Assembly: GCF_009363795.1 (NCBI RefSeq)
Contig: NZ_CP045420.1
Location: forward strand, 1,407,001-1,471,000
DNA length: 64,000 nucleotides
From: Palleronia sp. THAF1
Lineage (GTDB): Bacteria; Pseudomonadota; Alphaproteobacteria; Rhodobacterales; Rhodobacteraceae
Direction: 5' to 3'
The notes below the pieces were generated by a model. That model made no database searches, had not been told where the DNA came from, and worked only from the letters and a program-made list of their open reading frames with translations. Shown here one piece after another: positions 16,816-25,799 of the stretch. The position numbers were made by a program, and so were the translations under genes. Within the stretch, counting starts at the first letter, position 1. Each line of letters opens with the position of its first letter.

Positions 16816-18357
16816 TTAGCTGAAGGAGTCCTTCATCGAGGCCTTGCGCTCATCCACGTATGCCCGCAACCGCCCGGCGATCTCTGGATCGAGTGGCGGT
16901 TGCTGGTAATCGGACAGAAGCTTCTGCACCCGGACCGACGCCAGCGTCTCGCTGTCGCGCGAACCTTCGTCCGACCAGGTCTCGAACGGTTTGTAGTCCA
17001 GCACCTGAGACCGCCAGAACGCGGTCTTGAAGTTGGCCTGTGTGTGCTGACACCCAAGGAAGTGCCCGCCGGGGCCGACTTCGCGCAGCGCGTCCATCGC
17101 CTGCCCGTTCTCGTCGGTGAAAACGCCCTGCGCCATATGGTGCAACGCGCCCAGTTGGTCGGCGTCCAGCACGAATTTCTCCATCGACGCGACAAGCCCG
17201 CCTTCCAGCCAGCCGCAGGCGTGCAGCATGAAGTTCACGCCCGCCATCAGCCCCATGTTCAGCGAGTTCGCCGATTCGTAGCCCGCCTGCGCGTCGGGCA
17301 GCTTCGATCCGGTGAATCCACCGGCGGAACGGAACGGCAGGCCCAGACGCCGCATCAACTGGCCCGCGCCGTAGGTGATCTGGCTGGCTTCCGGCGTACC
17401 GAAGGTGGGCGCGCCGGAGTTCATGTCGATCGAGGTGACGAAAGCCCCCGCGATGATCGGCGCGCCGGGGCGGATCATCTGGGAATATGCAACGCCCACC
17501 ATGACTTCGGCCAGCACCTGCGTCAGCGTGCCCATCACAGTGACGGGCGCCATCGCGCCGCCAACGATGAAGGGCGATACGATGCAGGCCTGCATGTTCG
17601 CGGCGTAGATTTCCAGCGCGCCCATCATCGTCGCGTCGAAGGTCAGTGGCGAGTTGATGTTGATGAGAGAGGTCATCACGGTGTTTTCAGTGGCGAACTC
17701 ATCTCCGAACAGGATCTTGCACATGTCCACCGAGTCCTGCGCGCGGCTGGGTTCGGTCACAGACCCCATGAACGGCTTGTCGGACAGGGTCATATGCGCC
17801 AGCAGCATGTCGAAATGCCGCTTGTTCACAGCGATATCGGTAGGCTCGCAAACGGTACCGCCAGAGTGGTGCAGCCATTTGGACATATAGCCCAAGCGCA
17901 CGAAGTTCTGGAAATCGGCGATGGTGGCATAGCGACGGCCGCCTTCGCGGTCGCGCACGAAGGGCGGGCCGTAAACGGGCGCGAGGACAAGGTTCTTGCC
18001 GCCGATCTCGACCGAGCGTTCGGGATTGCGGGCGTGCTGGGTGAAGCTGGAAGGCGCGGTTTCGCAAAGCTTGCGGGCCAGACCTTTGGGCAGGCGCACG
18101 CGCTCGCCCTGCACATCCGCGCCGACCTCACGCCAGCGATCCAGCGCGTCAGGATTGTCCGAGAAGACGACGCCGATCTCTTCCAGCAACGTTTCGGCGT
18201 TGGCCTCGATGATCTCCATCGCCTCGTCGTTGAGAATATCGAAGTTGGGGATGTTGCGGGTGATGAACTTCGCGGTCTCGATGCTGACCGCGGTGCGCTC
18301 GGCCCGCCGCGCCGCACCGCCGCCCGTACCGCGCCGTCGGGTTCTGGTCTCTTCCAT
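16816..18357 (-). CDS. MttB-family methyltransferase without pyrrolysine
   Basis: 513-residue protein of the trimethylamine methyltransferase (MttB) family, which passes methyl groups from quaternary or tertiary amines to a corrinoid protein. The reading frame is uninterrupted and has no internal amber codon, so it belongs to the non-pyrrolysine group that includes glycine betaine methyltransferases (MtgB). Family segments include NRFDILNDEAM-like residues 38-48, GTVCEPTDIAVNKRH and PGGHFLGCQHT. No corrinoid protein or RamA-type activator gene is adjacent. Sarcosine oxidase 7 kb away would handle the last product of betaine demethylation. Substrate is inferred. Confidence 0.88.
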   Translation of the reverse strand: MEETRTRRRGTGGGAARRAERTAVSIETAKFITRNIPNFDILNDEAMEIIEANAETLLEEIGVVFSDNPDALDRWREVGADVQGERVRLPKGLARKLCETAPSSFTQHARNPERSVEIGGKNLVLAPVYGPPFVRDREGGRRYATIADFQNFVRLGYMSKWLHHSGGTVCEPTDIAVNKRHFDMLLAHMTLSDKPFMGSVTEPSRAQDSVDMCKILFGDEFATENTVMTSLININSPLTFDATMMGALEIYAANMQACIVSPFIVGGAMAPVTVMGTLTQVLAEVMVGVAYSQMIRPGAPIIAGAFVTSIDMNSGAPTFGTPEASQITYGAGQLMRRLGLPFRSAGGFTGSKLPDAQAGYESANSLNMGLMAGVNFMLHACGWLEGGLVASMEKFVLDADQLGALHHMAQGVFTDENGQAMDALREVGPGGHFLGCQHTQANFKTAFWRSQVLDYKPFETWSDEGSRDSETLASVRVQKLLSDYQQPPLDPEIAGRLRAYVDERKASMKDSFS

Positions 18358-18493
18358 CGCACACGTCTCCCTGCTCTTTCGCGTGGGTTTACGGCGCGCG
18401 CGACGATAGTCAGAGCCTGTTTGCGGCCTTTGGCGCGCGAAACCGACATCGCCCGCTCTTGCAGCCCTGCCGCGCTGTGACTAATCCCGGCCC

Positions 18494-20080
18494 ATGACAG
18501 ATACGCCCATCGCCCCCGCCCATCAGGCCGATCACCAGAAGATGCTGATCGTGGATTTCGGCAGCCAGGTCACGCAGCTGATTGCGCGCCGCCTGCGCGA
18601 GCTGAACGTCTACTGCGAGATCCACCCTTTCAACCGTGTGACCGACGCATTCCTCGACGACTTCGCGCCCCGCGCCATCGTGCTGTCGGGCGGGCCTGCC
18701 AGCGTGCCGGATGCCGGATCGCCTCGCCCACCCATGCGCGTGTTCGAGATGGGCGTGCCGGTGCTGGGCATCTGTTACGGCCAGCAGGTGATGATGCAGA
18801 TGCTGGGCGGAGAGGTCGTGCGCACCGCCGGAACGGCCGAGTTCGGACGCGCCTTCATCGAACCCGCAGCGGATCGGTTGGAATTGCTGCACGGTTGGTT
18901 CCACGGCGCACGCGAGCAGGTCTGGATGAGCCACGGCGACCACGTGTCCAAGCTGGCCCCCGGTTTCGCGCCCTACGCCACCTCACCCGGCGCGCCCTTC
19001 GCCGTGGTTGCGGACCCCGACCGCCGCTTCTTCGGGATGCAATTTCATCCAGAAGTGCACCACACCCCGAACGGCCCGAAGCTGTTCGAAAACTTCTGCG
19101 CGCTGGCCGGCTTCACTGGCGACTGGACCATGGGCGCATACCGAGAACAGGCCATCGCAGCGATCCGCGAGCAGGTGGGCGACGCGCGTGTGATCTGCGC
19201 GCTGTCGGGGGGCGTCGATTCCTCCGTGGCCGCCGTTCTGATCCATGAGGCCATCGGCGATCAACTGACCTGCGTCTTCGTGGACCACGGTTTGCTGCGC
19301 AAGGACGAGGCAGCAGAGGTCACCGGCATGTTCCGCGACCACATGAACCTGCCGCTGGTCGTCGCGGATGAGAGCGAACTGTTCCTTGGAAAGCTTGAAG
19401 GTGTCAGTGACCCGGAGACCAAGCGAAAGATCATCGGCGGCCTGTTCATCGACGTGTTCGACAAGCATGCCAAAGAGATCGGCGGGGCCGAGTTCCTGGC
19501 GCAGGGCACGCTGTATCCGGACGTGATCGAATCAGTGTCATTCTCCGGCGGGCCTTCGGTGACCATCAAGTCGCACCACAACGTCGGCGGCTTGCCAGAG
19601 AAGATGGGCATGAAGCTGGTCGAACCGCTGCGCGAGTTGTTCAAGGACGAGGTGCGCGCGCTGGGACGCGAGTTGGGCCTGCCCGACCGGTTCATCGGCC
19701 GCCACCCCTTCCCCGGCCCCGGACTTGCCATCCGCTGCCCCGGAGAGATCACGCGCGAAAAGCTGGATATTCTTCGCGAGGCCGATGCCATCTTCATCGA
19801 CCAAATTCGTAAGCACGGTCTTTACGATACGATCTGGCAGGCCTTTGTCGCGATCCTGCCCGTCCGCACCGTGGGCGTCATGGGAGACGGGCGCACCTAC
19901 GATTTCGCCTGCGCCCTGCGCGCGGTGACATCGGTGGACGGCATGACGGCGGATTATTACCCGTTCGACCATGACTTCCTTGGGGAAACCGCAACGCGGA
20001 TCATCAACTCGGTGCCGGGCATCAACCGGGTGACCTACGATATCACGTCCAAGCCTCCGGGCACCATCGAGTGGGAGTGA
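18494..20080 (+). CDS. guaA: GMP synthase (glutamine-hydrolysing)
   Basis: 528 residues, converts XMP to GMP with glutamine and ATP. An N-terminal class I glutamine amidotransferase domain (nucleophile in GICYGQQ, His/Glu in FHPEVHHT) is followed by the ATP pyrophosphatase domain (P-loop-like [11 protein letters not shown] near residue 238) and the GMP synthase C-terminal dimerisation domain ending in PGTIEWE. All catalytic parts are present. Start ATG at 18494 fits the family. Confidence 0.98.
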   Translation: MTDTPIAPAHQADHQKMLIVDFGSQVTQLIARRLRELNVYCEIHPFNRVTDAFLDDFAPRAIVLSGGPASVPDAGSPRPPMRVFEMGVPVLGICYGQQVMMQMLGGEVVRTAGTAEFGRAFIEPAADRLELLHGWFHGAREQVWMSHGDHVSKLAPGFAPYATSPGAPFAVVADPDRRFFGMQFHPEVHHTPNGPKLFENFCALAGFTGDWTMGAYREQAIAAIREQVGDARVICALSGGVDSSVAAVLIHEAIGDQLTCVFVDHGLLRKDEAAEVTGMFRDHMNLPLVVADESELFLGKLEGVSDPETKRKIIGGLFIDVFDKHAKEIGGAEFLAQGTLYPDVIESVSFSGGPSVTIKSHHNVGGLPEKMGMKLVEPLRELFKDEVRALGRELGLPDRFIGRHPFPGPGLAIRCPGEITREKLDILREADAIFIDQIRKHGLYDTIWQAFVAILPVRTVGVMGDGRTYDFACALRAVTSVDGMTADYYPFDHDFLGETATRIINSVPGINRVTYDITSKPPGTIEWE

Positions 20081-20144
20081 GAGTAGCGGTTCGGCGAAGC
20101 CGACGAACGCGCGGAGCGCGAACGACCGGTGCCGCTGACCGCTC

Positions 20145-20741
20145 TCAGCTGCCCATGATCCATTTCACGTAAGCGGTCGTCTCGCGATAGGGCGGGATGC
20201 CGCCGTGCTTTTCGACCGCTCCGGGACCGGCGTTGTAGGCGGCCAATGCCAAGCGCCAATCGCCGAACTTGGCGTATTGGCGGGCAAGGTAGCGCGCGCC
20301 GCCGTCGAGGTTCTGGATCGGGTCGTTCGGATCGACGCGCAGATTGCGTGCCGTTCCCGGCATCAACTGCGCCAGCCCAATTGCGCCCTTGTGGCTAAGC
20401 GCGGCGGGATTCCAGCCGGACTCGCGCTGAACCAGCCGCAGGAAGATGTCTTCGGGGATGCCGTGCTTGCGGGCGACCTGCCGCGCAGGCTCCAGGAACG
20501 CGCCCTTGTAGCGGCCAGAAAATCGCGCGGTGATGGGTGCTGCGACAGAGGCGACGCGGCGCTCTGGGCCTTCCTTGACCGTCGGCTTCAGGCGGTCGGA
20601 CCCGGAATATTGCGAGGCCGCCCTGCCATCCAGAACGCGCAGTTTGTTGGAAAAATCCGCTCCACCTTTCGATCCGAACAGCGTTTCGGCGCTAACGGGT
20701 CCCGCGCCGAGTGCAGCGAGAATGGCGATTGTGCGGATCAT
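20145..20741 (-). CDS. Lytic transglycosylase, SLT domain
   Basis: 198-residue exported murein-cleaving enzyme. Residues 1-18 form a signal peptide ([18 protein letters not shown]). After a ~65-residue linker, the SLT domain contains the catalytic Glu in [19 protein letters not shown], then LMPGTA and the [15 protein letters not shown] motif. The start at 20741 follows GGGGGA and gives a clean signal peptide, so the longer frame was not used. It is divergent from ssb, with TTAACCA-like sequence in the shared gap. Confidence 0.92.
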   Translation of the reverse strand: MIRTIAILAALGAGPVSAETLFGSKGGADFSNKLRVLDGRAASQYSGSDRLKPTVKEGPERRVASVAAPITARFSGRYKGAFLEPARQVARKHGIPEDIFLRLVQRESGWNPAALSHKGAIGLAQLMPGTARNLRVDPNDPIQNLDGGARYLARQYAKFGDWRLALAAYNAGPGAVEKHGGIPPYRETTAYVKWIMGS

Positions 20742-20893
20742 GCGCGGTCCCCCCAAGGGCGTCACTGAACCCGTTATGCCCAACGATCCAAAATTTTCAA
20801 GCCCGACGCTCTAAGCGCGATAACCGGCTGTTAACCAACCCCCCGCTATGTCACCGTCTGCGCCTAACACGAATCGAAGAAATGGAGGCCCCA

Positions 20894-21397
20894 ATGGCCG
20901 GTTCCGTCAACAAGGTCATCCTGATCGGCAATCTGGGTCGCGACCCCGAGGCGCGCACGTTCTCCAACGGCGGCAAGGTAGTGAACCTGCGTATCGCCAC
21001 GTCCGAGACGTGGAAGGACAAGAATACCGGCGAACGTCGTGAGCGGACCGAATGGCATTCCGTCGCCATCTTCTCCGAGCCGCTGGCCCGCGTGGCCGAG
21101 CAGTATCTCAAGAAGGGCTCGAAAGTGTATATCGAGGGCCAGCTCGAGACTCGGAAGTGGCAGGACCAGTCGGGTCAGGACAAGTATTCCACGGAAGTCG
21201 TGTTGCGGCCCTATACCTCGACGCTGACGATGCTGGACGGACGGTCCGGCGGCGGTGATGGCGGCGGCAGCGGCGGTTATGATGACCGCGGTGGCTACGG
21301 TGGCGGCGGCGGTGCGTCCGGTGGTGGCGGTGGCTACGACCAAGGCGGCGGCGGTGGTCGTGGCGGGTTCGACAACGACGACGAAATCCCGTTCTGA
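20894..21397 (+). CDS. ssb: Single-stranded DNA-binding protein
   Basis: 167 residues. The N-terminal OB fold ([20 protein letters not shown] to about residue 110) binds ssDNA. A Gly-rich, Tyr/Asp-containing linker of ~45 residues follows, ending in the acidic tip DNDDEIPF that docks partner proteins. The ATG at 20894 has GGAGG 8 bases upstream; the much longer frame upstream of it has no family homology. A strong terminator follows. Confidence 0.97.
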   Translation: MAGSVNKVILIGNLGRDPEARTFSNGGKVVNLRIATSETWKDKNTGERRERTEWHSVAIFSEPLARVAEQYLKKGSKVYIEGQLETRKWQDQSGQDKYSTEVVLRPYTSTLTMLDGRSGGGDGGGSGGYDDRGGYGGGGGASGGGGGYDQGGGGGRGGFDNDDEIPF

Positions 21398-21403
21398 GTT
21401 TCG

Positions 21404-21434
21404 AAAGCGGCGTCTTGGAAAAGGCGCCGCTTTT
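21404..21434 (+). terminator. Rho-independent terminator of ssb
   Basis: AAAGCGGCG and CGCCGCTTT form a perfect 9-bp stem with a 12-base loop, ending in TTTT. It lies 7 bases after the ssb stop codon and 18 bases from the convergent aroB stop. Confidence 0.85.
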
Positions 21435-21451
21435 CGTTTCGGAACTTTGAC

Positions 21452-22564
21452 TTACCGCGCGGCCAAGGCGTCCGACAGCACACTACGGATCGCATCGCGC
21501 GGCACGTCGGCTGTGACGAACGCGTCGCCTATGCCGCGCGCCAGGATCAGGCGCAGCTGTCCATCCTGCACCTTCTTGTCCTGTGCCATCAGGTCCAGCA
21601 GCGCATCCGCATCCGGCAGGTCGCCGGGAATATCGGACAGGTCCCGCTTCATCCCCATATCGGCAAGATGTGCCCGCACGCGGCTGGGATCTTCCTGCGC
21701 ACACAGACCCAGACGCGACGACAACTCGAACGCCAGAGCGCAGCCAATGGCGACGCCCTCGCCGTGCAACAGGCGGTCGGAGTAGCCGGTCGCGGCTTCA
21801 AGCGCATGACAGAAGGTGTGGCCAAGGTTCAAAAGCGCGCGGTCGCCCTGCTCGGTTTCGTCACGCGCCACGATATCGGCCTTCATCTGGACAGAGCGAC
21901 GCACGGCTTCGGCCCGCGCGGCAGCATCGCCGGCGGCCAGCGCCGGGCCGTTCGCTTCCAGCCAGTCGAAGAACGCGGCGTCACCTAACAGCCCATATTT
22001 CGCGACTTCTCCGTAACCGGCCAGAAAATCGCGGGAGGTCAGCGTGCCCAGCGCGTCGATGTCGGCCAGCACCAATGCAGGTTGATGAAATGCGCCAATC
22101 AGGTTCTTGCCGCTCGTCGCGTTTACGCCGGTCTTGCCGCCGACCGAACTGTCGACCTGCGCCAACAGAGAGGTCGGGATCTGCACGAAACGCACACCGC
22201 GCCGCAGGATTGCGGCGGCGAAGCCCGCAAGATCGCCGATGACCCCGCCACCAAGGGCGATCACGATGTCGCGACGTTCGATCTTCTCGGCCAGCAGCCA
22301 CTCGACGGTTTGGCCCAAGCGGTCCCACGATTTCGTGGACTCCCCAGCAGGCAACGCGAGTGAAACAGAGGCGATGCCAGCCTCTGCCAAGAAACTCTCC
22401 AGCGTCGCCAGATGCAGGCCCGCGACTGTCTCATCCGTCACGATGGCCACACGCGGGCGGGATAGGAGCGGCGCGATCTCTGCTCCGGCGCGCGTCAAAA
22501 GCCCTTGGCCGATACGCACATCGTAGCTGCGCTCTGCCAGTTCCACGCGGACCGTTTCCATCAT
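21452..22564 (-). CDS. aroB: 3-dehydroquinate synthase
   Basis: 370-residue NAD-dependent enzyme of the shikimate pathway that cyclises DAHP to 3-dehydroquinate. NAD and metal-binding segments are present: GGGVIGDLAGFAAAI, PTSLLAQVDSSVGGKTGVN, KNLIGAF and the zinc-ligand His in NLGHTFCHALE. The ATG at 22564 overlaps the aroK stop codon (ATGA), so aroK and aroB are translated in a coupled pair. A second ATG follows directly at 22561. Confidence 0.97.
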   Translation of the reverse strand: MMETVRVELAERSYDVRIGQGLLTRAGAEIAPLLSRPRVAIVTDETVAGLHLATLESFLAEAGIASVSLALPAGESTKSWDRLGQTVEWLLAEKIERRDIVIALGGGVIGDLAGFAAAILRRGVRFVQIPTSLLAQVDSSVGGKTGVNATSGKNLIGAFHQPALVLADIDALGTLTSRDFLAGYGEVAKYGLLGDAAFFDWLEANGPALAAGDAAARAEAVRRSVQMKADIVARDETEQGDRALLNLGHTFCHALEAATGYSDRLLHGEGVAIGCALAFELSSRLGLCAQEDPSRVRAHLADMGMKRDLSDIPGDLPDADALLDLMAQDKKVQDGQLRLILARGIGDAFVTADVPRDAIRSVLSDALAAR

Positions 22565-23109
22565 GCGTCCTTTCGTTTCAACACGTCGGGCCGGGTCGCG
22601 ATGACCTCTATCGTGCGTTCCGCCATCGCTTCGACCGACAGACCCTCTGCCGCCTCGACCCGCAGATCGGCGAGCGCATAGATCGGATCCCGCTCGGCGA
22701 TCAGCGCCTCCAGTGTCGCGCGGGGATTGGCGGTACGCAGGAGTGGACGCGTGTCCTTGTGGCGCACTCGGGTCCACAGAAGCGCAGGATCGGCCTTGAT
22801 CCAGAGGGCTACGCCGCGTTCGGTGATTGCGGTGCGGTTCGCCTGTGCCAGATAGGCCCCGCCGCCGGTGGACAGAATGCAGGGCGTGCCGACCAGCAGC
22901 CGCGACAGTACCTGGCTTTCCTTCTGACGAAAGAAAGCCTCGCCGTATTCCGCGAAGAGTTCAGGGATCGTGGCGTTGGCCGCGCGCTCGATCTCGGCGT
23001 CCGAATCAAGGAAGGGCACGCCCAGCATTCGGGCCACGGCGGTGCCGATGGCCGTTTTGCCGGCACCCATCATGCCGACCATGCACACGGTTTTCTTCAA
23101 GCCGGACAT
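22561..23109 (-). CDS. aroK: Shikimate kinase
   Basis: 182-residue kinase that phosphorylates shikimate. The Walker A loop is MMGAGKTAIG at about residue 15, followed by shikimate-binding DSDAEIE, the lid region around KDTRPLL, and the GGGAYL motif. The ATG at 23109 gives the usual short N-terminus (MSGLKKTVCMVG); the longer frame extends into the region upstream of a divergent small gene. It is coupled to aroB. Confidence 0.96.
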   Translation of the reverse strand: MSGLKKTVCMVGMMGAGKTAIGTAVARMLGVPFLDSDAEIERAANATIPELFAEYGEAFFRQKESQVLSRLLVGTPCILSTGGGAYLAQANRTAITERGVALWIKADPALLWTRVRHKDTRPLLRTANPRATLEALIAERDPIYALADLRVEAAEGLSVEAMAERTIEVIATRPDVLKRKDA

Positions 23110-23243
23110 GGGCTGCGCGTGTTCCTGCCGCTGCGGATCAATTAGGGGCGTGAATGGCGTGATATTGCCGGAAAGACCAGATATAAACCGGCGGGAAGCC
23201 GCGCGACAGACGCAGGCGATGGCCGGGCAAACAGGAGCATCCA

Positions 23244-23378
23244 ATGTTCACAGTGCTGAAGATCCTCGTAATTCTGGTGTTGATCGGGGGGCTGGCCTTT
23301 GTGGGGTTCGCCTATGTCGGAGACATGGAGCCGGAGCCGCAGGAGATGACCGTGCCCGTCGACCTGAATGCGAACTAG
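23244..23378 (+). CDS. 44-residue single-pass membrane protein
   Basis: Begins MFTVLKILVILVLIGGLAFV, one hydrophobic helix covering residues 5-25, and ends in a short acidic, Pro-rich tail (GDMEPEPQEMTVPVDLNAN). Ribosome binding site ACAGGAG lies 7 bases before the ATG. Its last 11 bases overlap the start of the following periplasmic protein gene, which supports translation. The gene position between aroK and xerD fits other Rhodobacterales as I remember them. No function is known. Confidence 0.72.
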   Translation: MFTVLKILVILVLIGGLAFVGFAYVGDMEPEPQEMTVPVDLNAN

Positions 23379-24861
23379 CGCGCTTTCCCTGATTTGGGCG
23401 GTGGCGGCAGGCTGTGTATCCGCGCAGGACGCCCCGCTATCGGCCATCGATTGGTTGTCGGACAGCGTCACGGCGCCGGTTGCTGTCGCCCCCCAGCGGC
23501 CCGAGCCGCCGGTGACGAGCTCTGCCGCGCCGGAAATGATCGTCGTGACACCGCTGGATCGCGTGGCACCGGACACCGTGGGGTTGGTCGCGCCGTCGGA
23601 TGTGGGGCTGCCGGGAGATCTGTGGTCAGCGTCCTCTACTGACACGATCGCGCGTCAGTTGGCAGAGATGCGCACACCGCATAGTGCGGCCATGCAAGAT
23701 TTATTGCACGATTTGCTGCGTGTTCAGGCGGAACCGCCGCGTGACAGCGCCGGGGGCGAAGCGTTCTTCCTCGCCCGCGTCGATGCGCTGCTGGCTTTGG
23801 GCCGGTTCGATATTGCCCGCGATCTGATGGCTCGTGCCGGATCGGAGGAACCCGCGATCTTTCGGCGCTGGTTCGACGTGACGCTTCTGACGGGCGGTGA
23901 GACGCGCGCCTGCGCGCGGATGCGCGCGCTGCCGGAAATCACGCCAACCTACCCTGCCCGTATCTTTTGTCTCGCACGATCCGGTGATTGGCCCGCTGCC
24001 GTCGTAACGCTGGAAACCGCGCGGGCGCTGGGGGTCACGACACCCGCAGAGACAGAACGCCTGACGCGCTTTTTGGACGATCGCAACGAAGGCGGCTTGT
24101 TGCCCCCTCCGTCACGTCCCACGCCATTGGATTTCTATCTGTATGAGGCGATGGGAGAGCCTTTGCGCACCCCATCCCTGCCCCTGCCCTTCGCCCATGC
24201 CGATCTGCGCCAGACCTCTGGCTGGAAGGCGCGGATCGAGGCGGGCGAGCGTCTGGCGCGCGCGGGTGCGATTGGGCACGACCGTCTGTGGGCGATCTAC
24301 GCGGAACGGATGCCTGCCGCGTCGGGACAACTGTGGGACCGGGTCGAAGCGGTACAACGGCTGGACGTCGCGATGCGCAACGGCGATCCAACCGCCGTGA
24401 CCGCAGCGCTTCCGGGCGCGTGGGAGGCCATGGCGCACGTCGATCTGCAACCCACGCTGGCGCGGCGCTATGCACCACGGCTGGTCCGCTTGCCACTGCA
24501 GGGGGATGTTGGCGATCTGGCGCAGCGCATGGCGCTGATGGCGGGCATAGAGGTCGAAGGGCTGGATGGTCCTTTGGCCGCACTGGCGAAGGGCGAGGTT
24601 CCCGAGGGCGATCCGACCGACCCAATGCTACTTGCCATCGCCGCCGGTCTGACCGACGGGCCGGATGCGGCGACAAAGGCTTTAGTGGCTGACGGACGAA
24701 TGGGCGAAGCGCTCTTGCACGCGATCCGCTTGGTCGAGGAAGGGTCCAGCGGCAATCTGGATGCCCTGTCTGACGGGCTGGCCGATTTGCGCGCCGCCGG
24801 ACAGGAAGACGCCGCGATGCGCGTTGCGATCGAGGCGTTGGTGATCGGGTGGCGCAGGTGA
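23368..24861 (+). CDS. Exported hypothetical protein between aroK and xerD
   Basis: 497 residues; residues 1-19 look like a signal peptide ending in VSAQ, so the protein is likely periplasmic. The next ~80 residues are Pro/Ala/Val-rich and probably flexible. The rest is helical, with segments such as RVDALLALGRFDIARDLM that resemble solenoid (TPR-like) repeats. Cys pairs occur around residues 180-200. I do not recognise a named family. The ATG overlaps the preceding 44-residue gene, and xerD overlaps its stop, forming a compact three-gene unit. Confidence 0.82.
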   Translation: MRTSALSLIWAVAAGCVSAQDAPLSAIDWLSDSVTAPVAVAPQRPEPPVTSSAAPEMIVVTPLDRVAPDTVGLVAPSDVGLPGDLWSASSTDTIARQLAEMRTPHSAAMQDLLHDLLRVQAEPPRDSAGGEAFFLARVDALLALGRFDIARDLMARAGSEEPAIFRRWFDVTLLTGGETRACARMRALPEITPTYPARIFCLARSGDWPAAVVTLETARALGVTTPAETERLTRFLDDRNEGGLLPPPSRPTPLDFYLYEAMGEPLRTPSLPLPFAHADLRQTSGWKARIEAGERLARAGAIGHDRLWAIYAERMPAASGQLWDRVEAVQRLDVAMRNGDPTAVTAALPGAWEAMAHVDLQPTLARRYAPRLVRLPLQGDVGDLAQRMALMAGIEVEGLDGPLAALAKGEVPEGDPTDPMLLAIAAGLTDGPDAATKALVADGRMGEALLHAIRLVEEGSSGNLDALSDGLADLRAAGQEDAAMRVAIEALVIGWRR

Positions 24862-25763
24862 GCACGCCCGCGCGAATCGCCCTGTTTCTTGATGCGCAAA
24901 GTGCAGAGGCAGGGGCCGCGCAGAACACGCGGCTGGGCTATGCGCGCGATCTGGCGGATTTCTCGGACTGGCTTGCGGACACGCCACTGGAGGACGTCAG
25001 CCGCGACCGGATCGAAGGCTACCTGATCCATTGCGAGGCGCAGGGTCTGGCGCAGGCTACGCGCGCGCGGCGATTGTCGGCAATCAAGGGGCTGTTCCGA
25101 TTCGCCTACGAGGAAGGCTGGCGCACCGACAATCCCGCGATCCGCATCAAGGGGCCGGGCCGCACGCGCCGCCTGCCGAAGACGCTGACGGTGGAAGAAG
25201 TAGATCGCCTGCTCGACGCCGCCCGCCGGACGGGACGGAGTGAGGCGGATCGACTGCGCAACACCTGCCTGATGGAACTGCTCTATGCGACAGGTATGCG
25301 CGTATCCGAACTGGTGGGTCTCCCGGTGCAGGCCGCCCGTGGCGATCCAAGGCTTCTGCTGGTACTGGGCAAAGGCGGCAAAGAGCGGATGGTGCCCCTG
25401 ACCCCCGGCGCGCGGGACGCTCTGGCGGTTTGGCTGGTGCTGCGGGACGAGGCGGAAAATCCGAAGAACCCATCGCGTCATCTGTTCCCCTCTACCGGCA
25501 AGGCCGGGCATCTGACCCGGCACCGCTTCTTCCAGATCATCAAGGACATCGCGCTGGAAGCGGGCGTCGATCCCGCCCGCGTGACACCCCACGTGTTGCG
25601 CCACGCCTTCGCCACGCACCTGTTGGCAGGCGGCGCGGACCTGATGGCGATACAGGCGCTTTTGGGCCACGCGGATGTGGCAACGACGGAAATCTACACC
25701 CATGTTCTGGAAGAAAGGCTGCGCGATTTGGTGCTGGAGCATCACCCATTGGCCAAAGGCTGA
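24858..25763 (+). CDS. xerD: Tyrosine recombinase XerD
   Basis: About 301 residues; resolves chromosome dimers at dif together with XerC. The N-terminal SAM-like core-binding domain (residues 1-85) is followed by the catalytic domain with Arg in ATGMRVSELVG, Lys in GKGGKERMV, HVLRHAFATHLL, and the nucleophile Tyr in TTEIYTHV. It begins with GTG overlapping the previous stop codon (GTGA); an alternative GTG at 24849 would add three residues. It is a housekeeping recombinase, not part of the mobile element near 41 kb. Confidence 0.95.
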   Translation: MSTPARIALFLDAQSAEAGAAQNTRLGYARDLADFSDWLADTPLEDVSRDRIEGYLIHCEAQGLAQATRARRLSAIKGLFRFAYEEGWRTDNPAIRIKGPGRTRRLPKTLTVEEVDRLLDAARRTGRSEADRLRNTCLMELLYATGMRVSELVGLPVQAARGDPRLLLVLGKGGKERMVPLTPGARDALAVWLVLRDEAENPKNPSRHLFPSTGKAGHLTRHRFFQIIKDIALEAGVDPARVTPHVLRHAFATHLLAGGADLMAIQALLGHADVATTEIYTHVLEERLRDLVLEHHPLAKG

Positions 25764-25799
25764 CTGGACAGCGCGCGCTTGCGCATCATAACGGACCTT

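Noticed and set aside
16900-18480. 526-codon plus-strand frame opposite the MttB-family gene
   Set aside because: Shadow of a confidently identified gene; His/Arg/Gly-rich with no recognisable motif.
20090-20150. GC-rich repeats after guaA as a terminator
   Set aside because: Several short complementary pieces are present, but no single stable stem followed by T-run could be drawn.
20820-20860. TTAACCA sequences upstream of ssb and near chpT as CtrA sites
   Set aside because: Only half-sites with no proper spacing to a partner; too weak to call.
24858-25763. xerD as integrase of a mobile element
   Set aside because: Housekeeping context (aroB, aroK), normal XerD length and motifs, and no attachment repeats nearby.
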